Positions 57,108-64,000 of a stretch of DNA of 64,000 bases are shown here, one piece after another (the stretch's first letter is position 1; every line of letters starts with the position of its first letter). Where the stretch lies: assembly GCA_963756115.1 (NCBI GenBank), contig CAVWMN010000003.1:62001-126000 (forward strand). Reading direction: 5' to 3'. A program made the translations under genes and the position numbers. The notes beneath the pieces are model-generated. The model was not told the origin of the DNA, did not search any database, and saw only the letters and a list, made by a program, of their open reading frames with translations. Origin of the DNA: JTS-RE37 sp963756115. GTDB taxonomy: Bacteria; Bacteroidota; Bacteroidia; Flavobacteriales; Flavobacteriaceae.

Positions 57108-57334
57108 AAGCTCCAGGCCACACAAAGGGCTGTTCCGGAGTTTTTTAAATTTTAAAGTCCTTACGTTCAATGAGTATCTGTCCTAAAGAAGGCCAATGCA
57201 CAAGTAGCTGAAGTGCTTAAGAAAACATTGTTACTTAAGCACTTTGGGTTGTGTATACTACAATTAAAATTGGCAATTGACAGATAATCAGTCCAGTATC
57301 ATCCTAATTATAACCTTTTAAAACACAGATTTAG

Positions 57335-58708
57335 ATGAAATTATTTTACCACATCCGCTTTAGGTGGGCTGTAGCTATAGGGTTCACGCTCGTATTTTCA
57401 GCTTGCCAGAAAGACCTTGATGATCAAACCTATCAACAGGGTGAAAAATCCCATGACCTGAAGCATAAAAAAGGTGGGGGGCTACAGCGCTACGACGCCC
57501 AGGTTATTCAGTCCTGGTATAAGCTGATGCTGGACCTGGCCATTGAAACGCCCGGTCATACCCCACCCGTACTGGCACGAAGCTTCGGATATGCAGGGGT
57601 AGCGCTTTATGAATCCCTTGTAGGTGATATGCCCAATCACCATTCACTGGTGGGCCAATTAAATGGGTTGAATTCAATTCCACCTAGAAAATATGGTAAT
57701 TCATACCATGCGCCCATTACTGTTAACGCTGCCCTGGCAAGTATCATTAAAAAGCTGTTTCAAAATGTTTCTGCGGCAAATCTCAGCAACATAGATGCCT
57801 TAGAGGCGGCCAATAACAATTTATATGCAGGGCGGGTAAGCCAACAAATCATGAACCGTTCTATTGATTATGGCCGTGCCGTTGCAGGGTCGGTTTACAC
57901 CTGGTCCCAAAGTGACGGGGGCCACCAGGCTTATCTGCAGAATTTTCCACCAGGTTACATACCCCCTACTGGCCTGGATAAATGGGTTCCCACACCTCCC
58001 CTGTTTCGGCCTGCCTTGTTGCCTTACTGGGGAAATAACAGGAACATGGTAGTGGCCAACAATGTAGGTCCCGTGGATCCGCCTGGTCCGCCGGCGTTTT
58101 CCAGCACCTACGGATCTTCATTTTACAATGCAGCCTATGATGTGTATGACACAGGCCTGCACCTTACTGCGGATCAACTGGAAATTGCCGCATACTGGGA
58201 TGATGGTGCCGGCACATTCACCCCTCCAGGGCACAATGTGGCGATCGCTTTGCAAATGATTCGCAATCAGGGTCTTCATCTAGGTCAGGCTGCCGTTCTG
58301 ATGGTAAAATTGGGGATTGCAGAAAATGATGCCGGAATTGTTTGCTGGAGGGCGAAGTATACGGCAAACCTGCTTCGGCCTGTCACATTTATCCAGACTT
58401 ATATAGACCCTGCATGGAACTCGCTGATTACTAATCCGCCATTCCCAACCTACACCTCCGGGCACTCCACTTTTTCGGGAGCTGCGGCGGCTATTCTTAC
58501 GGCTGAACTTGGAAATGCGGTTTCTTTCACCGACAGCACGAAAATAGGGTATGGATTTTCGCCCCGTTCATTTCCTAATTTCACCGCATACGGGCGAGAA
58601 GCAAAAGAATCAAGACTATACGGCGGGATCCATTACGTTTTTGATAATGAACATGGCTTTGAATGCGGAGTGCGGATTGCTCACAATGTAGAACAGCTTA
58701 AATGGTGA
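57335..58708 (+). CDS. Vanadium-dependent haloperoxidase (PAP2 superfamily) lipoprotein
   Basis: 457 residues. The lipobox is VFSAC. Vanadate/phosphate-binding blocks are in order: WRAKYTANLLRPVTF (Lys, Arg), PTYTSGHSTFSGA (Ser-Gly-His) and SRLYGGIHYVFDNEHG (Arg, His). This matches bacterial vanadium haloperoxidase-like proteins, which share the fold with acid phosphatases, so phosphatase activity is an alternative. Haloperoxidases oxidise halides with H2O2 and are common in marine flavobacteria. Confidence 0.85.
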   Translation: MKLFYHIRFRWAVAIGFTLVFSACQKDLDDQTYQQGEKSHDLKHKKGGGLQRYDAQVIQSWYKLMLDLAIETPGHTPPVLARSFGYAGVALYESLVGDMPNHHSLVGQLNGLNSIPPRKYGNSYHAPITVNAALASIIKKLFQNVSAANLSNIDALEAANNNLYAGRVSQQIMNRSIDYGRAVAGSVYTWSQSDGGHQAYLQNFPPGYIPPTGLDKWVPTPPLFRPALLPYWGNNRNMVVANNVGPVDPPGPPAFSSTYGSSFYNAAYDVYDTGLHLTADQLEIAAYWDDGAGTFTPPGHNVAIALQMIRNQGLHLGQAAVLMVKLGIAENDAGIVCWRAKYTANLLRPVTFIQTYIDPAWNSLITNPPFPTYTSGHSTFSGAAAAILTAELGNAVSFTDSTKIGYGFSPRSFPNFTAYGREAKESRLYGGIHYVFDNEHGFECGVRIAHNVEQLKW

Positions 58709-58859
58709 AACAGGAAACTGCAATAAAAACTGTTCTTTCATAAAGGACTGGTGAATAGAAAACGTAATTCATTTATAACATCAACTTTTTTTAAATATAA
58801 AGCAGGCAGGCCCTAGTCTCTCCATCTTTGTGGGGCCTCCAGGACTGACGATGCTGAAT

Positions 58860-59768
58860 TCAATCACGTAGCTTTCGGTTGAGGTGAAGGACATATATAA
58901 AATTAAAACCAAAATTCAGGTTAGGACTTCGAAAATTGAAGTTGTTGCGTGATCCCGTGATAAAGGCCTCCTCGACCATGCTAACCGCATTGGTCAACAT
59001 AAACTGCAACATCACATCACCAATTTCCCAGTTCACGCCAATCGAAAAAGGGCCATAGGTCTTGGGGGCGTCCGCCGGGTTTAACAACCAATAATATTCC
59101 GAAACAAAGGAAACATGGTGGCCCAATTTATAGCGGCCACCAAAACCTAACGCAAAATGGTCCTGGTCAGGTGCACCATAATACGATATTCCTTTATGAA
59201 TGTATGTGGGTGATAGCTGCAGCGATAAATTGCGATCCACCTTTGATGCGATCAAAGCCTGGGAAGTAAACGAAAGCCGATCTGCAAGATCATCTGCAAT
59301 GGTCGGATTCGCAATACCTTGGCTATAGTAGCTCGTATTTTGAAAAAGGGTCACACTGAAGGGAATGCGCTCCGTGCCCATCGACTGGCGAATCAGGCGA
59401 TATTTTACGAAACCGTCGAAAAGACCATCCCAAGTGGTGCCGCCCAGCCCGGCCGACAGTCGATCGGAAAAAGCATATTCCAATCCAAAGCGCGTGCTCA
59501 GGCGGTCTGCAAAAAAACTCTGTGAGCGCTCCTCAGGACTGTCCCAGAACCGGTTTGCCACAAAGATTTCCAATATGCCCTTTTTTCGGGTCTCCACCGA
59601 GTGGCCAAAACTGATACGGGTAGTCTTGAAAGTTGCTTCTGCGTACTTTGGCTGGGCGGGCTGCTCTTCTTCCAGAATCTGCAGTAGGTCCTGAGCATTT
59701 GCCGTCAGCCCCACCATGAACAGAAAGATCAGGATAATGCTATTCTTCTTTATAAGGCTCATATTCAA
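58860..59768 (-). CDS. DUF5777-type beta-barrel protein, paralogue 1
   Basis: 302 residues with signal peptide (FMVGLTANAQ). The body has repeated amphipathic strands and the DUF5777 pattern (TTRISFGHSVETRKKGILE, RFGLEYAFSDRLSAGLGGT, HFALGFGGRYKLG), ending with a NFGFNFIYVLHL barrel strand. It should sit in the outer membrane; function unknown. The start overlaps the upstream YceI gene by 29 bp (ATG at 59768 or 59762). Confidence 0.82.
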   Translation of the reverse strand: MNMSLIKKNSIILIFLFMVGLTANAQDLLQILEEEQPAQPKYAEATFKTTRISFGHSVETRKKGILEIFVANRFWDSPEERSQSFFADRLSTRFGLEYAFSDRLSAGLGGTTWDGLFDGFVKYRLIRQSMGTERIPFSVTLFQNTSYYSQGIANPTIADDLADRLSFTSQALIASKVDRNLSLQLSPTYIHKGISYYGAPDQDHFALGFGGRYKLGHHVSFVSEYYWLLNPADAPKTYGPFSIGVNWEIGDVMLQFMLTNAVSMVEEAFITGSRNNFNFRSPNLNFGFNFIYVLHLNRKLRD

Positions 59769-60288
59769 ATCTAAAATCAGCTGTTATTACTTTAGCGATA
59801 TTCCCCGCTAAAAGTGATGGAATCTTAATTTCATAATCGTCTACCATGGCTTCAAAACTGCCACTAAGGGCATAGTTACCATCAATAAAATGGATCTTTG
59901 ACTTAATTTCGAGTGCGGTAGATACCCCGTGCATTGTGAAAATACCTTCAATTATCCGAGTATGTTCGGTAGTGATCGAGGGGTTGAAATCAAGTATCTC
60001 CCCTTCAAATGTGGCTTTTGGATAAATATCAGATTCAACATAACTCTCATTAAAATGTTCGCGCATCAACGCTTTTTCAAAAATAAAGGCGTTCATGAGC
60101 ATACTTACCGCAATACGGCCGTTGGAGAGGTCAATTATGCTCAATACCTGATTATTTTCGGCCTTGATATTCTCCACCGGAGTGTAAGAAAAAAAGCCCA
60201 CATGCCCCTGACGGGCGATAACTTTTTGGGCGACCAGTTGTTTGCCGGTAAAGAAAACTAAGCACATGAAAACGATGAACTTATTCAT
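59740..60288 (-). CDS. YceI family periplasmic protein, paralogue 1
   Basis: 182 residues with signal peptide (LVFFTGKQLVAQ). The YceI lipocalin-like fold is seen in GHVGFFSYTPVENIKAENNQ, MREHFNESYVESDIYPKATF and the C-terminal IPSLLAGNIAKVITADFRFE. Family members bind isoprenoid or other hydrophobic ligands in the periplasm. It overlaps the OB-fold gene by 8 bp and the barrel gene by 29 bp. Confidence 0.88.
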   Translation of the reverse strand: MNKFIVFMCLVFFTGKQLVAQKVIARQGHVGFFSYTPVENIKAENNQVLSIIDLSNGRIAVSMLMNAFIFEKALMREHFNESYVESDIYPKATFEGEILDFNPSITTEHTRIIEGIFTMHGVSTALEIKSKIHFIDGNYALSGSFEAMVDDYEIKIPSLLAGNIAKVITADFRFEYEPYKEE

Positions 60289-60718
60289 GGAAGTTTGGGT
60301 ATATTACAATACAATTTAAGAAAACGGCATCTTTTAAAAATCCCTTAAAAATACCCTTAACCTTTATGGTATCATTTTCCTTAAGCAATTTAAGCTGTTT
60401 TTCCTGCCCTGGTTGCATATCACAGATAATATTCGGCGATGCATCAGGAGCACCTGTCAATAAAATGGTAAGTCTGTTGTTGCGGGTATTGATTTCCTTA
60501 ATCCGTCCTTCAATTTCGACCAGCTGTTCAGGTTTCAAAATGTTTGTTTTTGTATTTGGTTTGAAATAATCACTGATACTGTCTATCGTAATGGTCACAA
60601 AAGGCTGCTTATTCGGATGGAAGTTCCTATTCGGCCAGTCGCCGTACCACCAATATAATGACACCATTAAAAATAAGATTAGTGCCGTTAGACCATATTT
60701 CTTTTGTGCCTTTTTCAC
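60281..60718 (-). CDS. OB-fold (tRNA_anti-like) membrane-anchored protein, paralogue 1
   Basis: 145 residues. One N-terminal membrane helix, then a periplasmic OB-fold: LKPEQLVEIEGRIKEINTRN, an ICDM segment, LKENDTIKVKGIFKGFLKDA and a LNCIVIYP end. This fits the tRNA_anti-like group in Bacteroidota, whose role is not known. First gene of the first module. Confidence 0.75.
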   Translation of the reverse strand: MKKAQKKYGLTALILFLMVSLYWWYGDWPNRNFHPNKQPFVTITIDSISDYFKPNTKTNILKPEQLVEIEGRIKEINTRNNRLTILLTGAPDASPNIICDMQPGQEKQLKLLKENDTIKVKGIFKGFLKDAVFLNCIVIYPNFHE

Positions 60719-60768
60719 CTTTCAGGATTTTACACTCTGGCCACTTTGAATTTCTTTTGTGCTGTCAT

Positions 60769-60800
60769 TAAAAAACCAGGATGCCCATCGGGACCCTGGT
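60769..60800 (-). terminator. Rho-independent terminator of the cupredoxin gene
   Basis: Read on the minus strand: ACCAGG, a 14-base loop, CCTGGT and then six T. It follows the cupredoxin stop by 34 bp and separates that transcript from the first YceI module. Confidence 0.75.
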
Positions 60801-60834
60801 CTTAAAAATACCACTTTGCTTTCAATCTTCTTTT

Positions 60835-62070
60835 TCAATCTACAATAGTGATCGTTCCTGTCATCGGACTGTGGAACTCGCATACGTAGTATAAGGTATT
60901 TGGCGCATCCATTGGCACGGTAAAAGTCAGTTTACCACCGGATGCCCCATTATTTTCAACACCCTCGGAATAAGTATCATCGGTGCCGATAGATTGTACC
61001 GACTTGATCAGGAAGGGGTGGCCCGGGGCGTTCACGTCGAACTCGTAGGTTTGCCCGCGGGTCAAAGTCAGATTAGGATTAACGGAATCCGTCAGGCCTT
61101 CACCATTAAAAATATAGGATACTGCCCCGTCATTGGTAACACTATACACTACACTTTCATTTTCGGGCTCGGGCGCCACTTCTGTATCAGGGTTCACGAT
61201 GGGCCATACCCCCGGGGCAGGGAAGCCTACACCGTAATTGTCTCCCCGCGCTTCATCTTGTCCAAAATAGTATAAGGGCCAACCTTTATATGTCAATTGT
61301 TGCCTCCCGAATACATCGATACTTCCAAAATCGGAAGCTTCCAGTACACTCGGTAATTGATCGAGTTCTTCTTCAAAAATCGGCCATACCGCATTGTTTG
61401 AAAAATCTTCGTTAGTAAAGTTGTTTACCCCATTTTCATCATTGATAAAGGCGTACAACGTATTACCGAACGCATCGGTCATATAGAACGTTTGGGCATC
61501 GCCGGGAACATAATCTTCTGTCAGATTGGTTTCATTACCGGCAGGATCGCGGCCTACTAATTGGGCCTGAACCATCATCACCGTATAATCCGGCTTTGCT
61601 ACGAACCAGAGGTTGTTAATGCCATCACCATTAACATCGCCTTCGGCACTATCGCTGGCATAATAATAAAGCGGCCACTCATTGTAGGTGGTTTGCATTT
61701 TACCGTCGCTTCGTGTGATCGATCCAAAATCCTCGGCAATCAACCCGTCGTCCAGGGTGAGGTCGGCTTCATAAAAAACAGGCCAATTAGTGAGGCATCC
61801 ATCGGTACAGTTTGAATCGCCATCGGCATCCGGTGAAAAAAAGTAGAGCGACATCCCATCAGAATCTGTTAGCATTTCACCGAACGTACCGTCACTTCTT
61901 AAACGTACGGAATTCACCTCTTCGGCTGGTGGCTGTTCGGCTGGTGGCGGTTCATCGTCACTATTGTTGCTGTTGTTGTCTGGGAGGGGAGCGGTGGTCG
62001 TTCCACCATTATCGCTGGAACAATTCAGAAGAAATAGTGCAGTGAACAATAAAATTAATGGCTTTTTCAT
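60835..62070 (-). CDS. COG4315-type repeat lipoprotein with C-terminal cupredoxin domain
   Basis: 411 residues from the ATG at 62070, chosen because it gives a lipoprotein signal (FLLNC); the frame from 62118 is rejected. After an acidic Pro-rich linker come two COG4315/Lipoprotein_15-like units (GMSLYFFSPDADGDSNC, TYNEWPLYYYASD; and NTLYAFINDENGV, TYKGWPLYYFGQDEARGD). The last ~110 residues are a cupredoxin with GHPF and CEFHSPM, giving His, Cys, His and Met of a type 1 copper site. It is likely an outer-membrane or periplasmic electron-transfer protein. It lies between the two YceI modules. Confidence 0.85.
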   Translation of the reverse strand: MKKPLILLFTALFLLNCSSDNGGTTTAPLPDNNSNNSDDEPPPAEQPPAEEVNSVRLRSDGTFGEMLTDSDGMSLYFFSPDADGDSNCTDGCLTNWPVFYEADLTLDDGLIAEDFGSITRSDGKMQTTYNEWPLYYYASDSAEGDVNGDGINNLWFVAKPDYTVMMVQAQLVGRDPAGNETNLTEDYVPGDAQTFYMTDAFGNTLYAFINDENGVNNFTNEDFSNNAVWPIFEEELDQLPSVLEASDFGSIDVFGRQQLTYKGWPLYYFGQDEARGDNYGVGFPAPGVWPIVNPDTEVAPEPENESVVYSVTNDGAVSYIFNGEGLTDSVNPNLTLTRGQTYEFDVNAPGHPFLIKSVQSIGTDDTYSEGVENNGASGGKLTFTVPMDAPNTLYYVCEFHSPMTGTITIVD

Positions 62071-62190
62071 AGTCTTTTTTTTAGGGTTCTTATTAAAGGA
62101 AATGTTTATTCCGATCATCTAATAATTAATCTTCGCCAAAGGGAATTCCAGCCCCTGAAAGGGAATTTCAGGCCTTCAGCAAAATACATT

Positions 62191-63039
62191 CTAAAACACC
62201 CTCACGATGTTGAATCCGAAATACACATCGCCACTCCCCCAATCACCGGTAGCCTTTCCCAAAAAATTATTGATGTTCATCGGCTGGGCATTGGTAAAAT
62301 GCAGTTGAAAGACATGACCTCCGGTTTCGATATCCAATCCAACGGAGAGTGGATTCACAAAGGGTGAATTCCCGGCCCGGTTCAGATGCAGTCCATAATC
62401 CAAATTGATCGCACCGCGTTTTGAAAATTTGAAGCGACCGCCAAGTCCGAGGGCGAACTGCGAATTATCCTGTTCTTCCAATGAAGTCAGGTTATCGTGG
62501 AAATAGGTTGGAGCCAATTCAAAGGAAACACCGCGTGATATTTTTCGCGATACCAACAACTGGCTGGCGTACCCCATCCGATGTTTTAATTCCAGTCCCG
62601 GTAGTTCTTGCTCATCAAGCGTTCCGTTAAGCTGTACGCTGTTGAACCATACTATAGTGACAGGAAATTGAGATGGAGCCTGCCGAACCAATCGGAGCTT
62701 GAGCGAGGTTTCATATGTTTTTTGAAATGAACTTCGCGAAATACCCATATTGATACCGTCCGAAATACCATAGATAAAATTAAGGCGGGTCACTGCCTGA
62801 TCCAGGCCGAAAAAATCCGCTATGCCGGTCTTTATCGATCCGAAGCGGTGCGACACTACAAAAAAGAATCGCTTGTGCGACACCATTTTGGTGGTTTCCA
62901 GATTGATGAACTTCAGCCCTTTGAACGCAGCGATTTCATAGGCCCCGGAAACGTCAACGGTATCTATTTCGTCTAAAAGGTCATTCTGGCTATGGCCCCA
63001 TAGGGGTATTAAAAGCAGAAAACAAAAAAATTTATACAT
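62191..63039 (-). CDS. DUF5777-type beta-barrel protein, paralogue 2
   Basis: 282 residues with signal peptide (FLLLIPLWGHS). It shares pattern and length with the protein at 58860: NLETTKMVSHKRFFFVVSHR, RLNFIYGISDGINMGI, QFALGLGGRFKFSKRG, VHFLQ-type barrel strands and a VYFGFNIVRVF end. It follows its OB-fold gene by 23 bp. Confidence 0.82.
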   Translation of the reverse strand: MYKFFCFLLLIPLWGHSQNDLLDEIDTVDVSGAYEIAAFKGLKFINLETTKMVSHKRFFFVVSHRFGSIKTGIADFFGLDQAVTRLNFIYGISDGINMGISRSSFQKTYETSLKLRLVRQAPSQFPVTIVWFNSVQLNGTLDEQELPGLELKHRMGYASQLLVSRKISRGVSFELAPTYFHDNLTSLEEQDNSQFALGLGGRFKFSKRGAINLDYGLHLNRAGNSPFVNPLSVGLDIETGGHVFQLHFTNAQPMNINNFLGKATGDWGSGDVYFGFNIVRVF

Positions 63040-63062
63040 GTTGGATACGATTTACTAAACTA

Positions 63063-63458
63063 TTAAAAGGGTTCGATCAATTTGGCCTGATCGACCTTTA
63101 CCACCTGCAACAAGTCGTCATAACCTACACAGCGGCCCTTGATGCCAACCTCATTACCTTTTTTCAGGCTGTCGGGCAACTTCGATATAAAGCGTACCTC
63201 AACCTTATCGTCAAGGGTCAGTGATTTTTCACCGACCACGGTTATCTTTCCCTGGGTCCGGATGACCTGGTCGGCGATTCTCGCATGCGCTTCAGAATTG
63301 CGAAAACTTTCCTCGAGTTCTGAGGAAGTAAGGGTGTAGCTGACTTCTTCTTCCTGAATATTTCTATGTGATTGGTTCAAATAGAAGTATCCGCATAGCG
63401 TGCCAATAATGATGACGCTTAAAATACCAGGAAACAGGTAACGCTTACTTAGCTTCAT
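63063..63458 (-). CDS. OB-fold (tRNA_anti-like) membrane-anchored protein, paralogue 2
   Basis: 131 residues: one N-terminal membrane helix (FPGILSVIIIGTLCGYFY), then an OB-fold (RIADQVIRTQGKITVVGEK, LKKGNEVGIKGRCVGYDDLL). It overlaps the upstream YceI gene by 14 bp. Distantly similar to the protein at 60281. Confidence 0.75.
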   Translation of the reverse strand: MKLSKRYLFPGILSVIIIGTLCGYFYLNQSHRNIQEEEVSYTLTSSELEESFRNSEAHARIADQVIRTQGKITVVGEKSLTLDDKVEVRFISKLPDSLKKGNEVGIKGRCVGYDDLLQVVKVDQAKLIEPF

Positions 63459-64000
63459 TGACTACCAACTTAAAATCAAAACGCACCATAACTTCCTTGG
63501 CGATCTTGTTCTCGACAATCTTCGGAATCTCAATATCAAAGTCTTTCGGAAACACCTTAAAACTTCCTTGCAATGAAATCACATTATTGATTCGCTGTAT
63601 TTGAACTGTGGAGGCAATCGATTTTTTTCGCTCCCTTATTTCAAGTACCCCGTTGATGGTATATTCCCTGCTTGCGCCTGACAGGTCATTCGCGTTAAAA
63701 CCATCTATTTTTCCCCTAAAAATTGCTTTTGGATAGCGGTCTGATTCAATATAATTCTCGTTGAAATGTTCCTGCATCAACGGATTTTTAAAACGAAAAC
63801 TTCGCATAAGTGCCAATGAGGCGATTTCATTTTTGCCTATGTCAAAAATGGCAGTAACCGATTCACTTTTAGCCTTGACCTCTTCGAAGAGTTTTTCGGA
63901 GGCCTCGAAGACAATTACCCCTTGTTTATCAAGGAACCTGTCCTGGCCCGATACCGTCAAAACAGCCAGCACACAGAAACCGAATGCCCATAAAAAGAAG
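63445..64000 (-). CDS. YceI family periplasmic protein, paralogue 2 (5' end outside window)
   Basis: The frame runs open to the window edge; upstream of residue L in LAVLTVSGQD it reads FFLWAFGFCV, a signal-peptide core, so only the start is missing. The body has the YceI blocks QGVIVFEASEKLFEEVKAKS, MQEHFNENYIESDRYPKAIF and IPKIVENKIAKEVMVRFDFK. It is a paralogue of the protein at 59740 (both carry [LR]MQEHFNE-type and ESD.YPKA blocks). Confidence 0.87.
   Translation of the reverse strand, partial: FFLWAFGFCVLAVLTVSGQDRFLDKQGVIVFEASEKLFEEVKAKSESVTAIFDIGKNEIASLALMRSFRFKNPLMQEHFNENYIESDRYPKAIFRGKIDGFNANDLSGASREYTINGVLEIRERKKSIASTVQIQRINNVISLQGSFKVFPKDFDIEIPKIVENKIAKEVMVRFDFKLVVNEAK

Overview
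The window is a chromosomal piece of a member of the Bacteroidota, most likely a marine Flavobacteriaceae; the genus cannot be fixed from sequence alone. Signs are a TonB-dependent receptor with an N-terminal carboxypeptidase-regulatory-like domain, a run of four GH43 enzymes, a heavy-metal RND pump fused to its own TolC, DUF5777, DUF6799 and DUF2784 type proteins, many lipoproteins, TAnnTTTG-type -7 boxes and few clear Shine-Dalgarno sites. No rRNA, tRNA, CRISPR array, prophage or conjugative gene was seen.

Layout. (1) 1-8.7 kb, plus strand: a sugar-degradation operon. It starts with a VCBS/ASPIC repeat protein cut by the window edge, followed by GH43, GH43, GH43 lipoprotein, clan GH-A hydrolase, aldose 1-epimerase and GH43, with short gaps or overlaps. 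Arabinan or an arabinose-decorated polymer is the likely target. (2) 8.8-11.5 kb: an LRR lipoprotein, then a RAYT (REP-associated tyrosine transposase) between two arrays of 28-bp palindromic repeats, seven copies on each side, with an internally deleted relic of the same element next to it. (3) 11.6-13.5 kb, minus: a cyclase/formamidase-like protein and a glycerate kinase. (4) 13.8-20.8 kb, plus: a TetR-controlled efflux operon (TetR, TolC, HlyD lipoprotein, two ABC ATPases, two ABC-2 permeases) with a palindromic operator at the TetR start. (5) 21.2-28 kb, plus: a DUF6799-like pseudogene, a small secreted His/Cys-containing protein, a CzcA-TolC fusion and its CusB-like adaptor. (6) 28.4-31.7 kb: pta-ackA. 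(7) 32.4-38 kb: an AT-richer accessory stretch with an AraC regulator, an acyl-CoA-dehydrogenase-like flavoprotein, a secreted protein of unknown function, a decayed cytochrome-c-peroxidase-like gene, a fatty acid hydroxylase/sterol desaturase and an alpha/beta hydrolase. (8) 38.3-50.7 kb: an acyl-metabolism and uptake cluster. A minus-strand SDR and helical-repeat protein diverge from a plus-strand Na+/solute symporter, a frameshifted alpha/beta hydrolase, a TonB receptor, a KASIII-like protein lacking two canonical catalytic residues, an acyl-CoA ligase-like protein and an Aquifex-type aconitase. (9) 50.9-55.6 kb: ion transport and membrane genes (K+ channel with RCK domains, MgtE, DUF502, DUF2784). 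(10) 56.5-58.7 kb: a secreted lipoprotein and a vanadium-dependent haloperoxidase. (11) 58.9-64 kb, minus: two paralogous modules of YceI, OB-fold and DUF5777 beta-barrel proteins around a lipoprotein that joins COG4315-type repeats to a cupredoxin domain.

The points most worth following up are the RAYT/REP locus with its deletion derivative, the duplicated YceI-OB-barrel modules around a predicted type 1 copper protein, the KASIII-like protein in the TonB/symporter cluster, the internal signal-peptide-like segment in the CzcA-TolC fusion, and a diverged ~135-150 bp repeat shared by two intergenic regions 24 kb apart.
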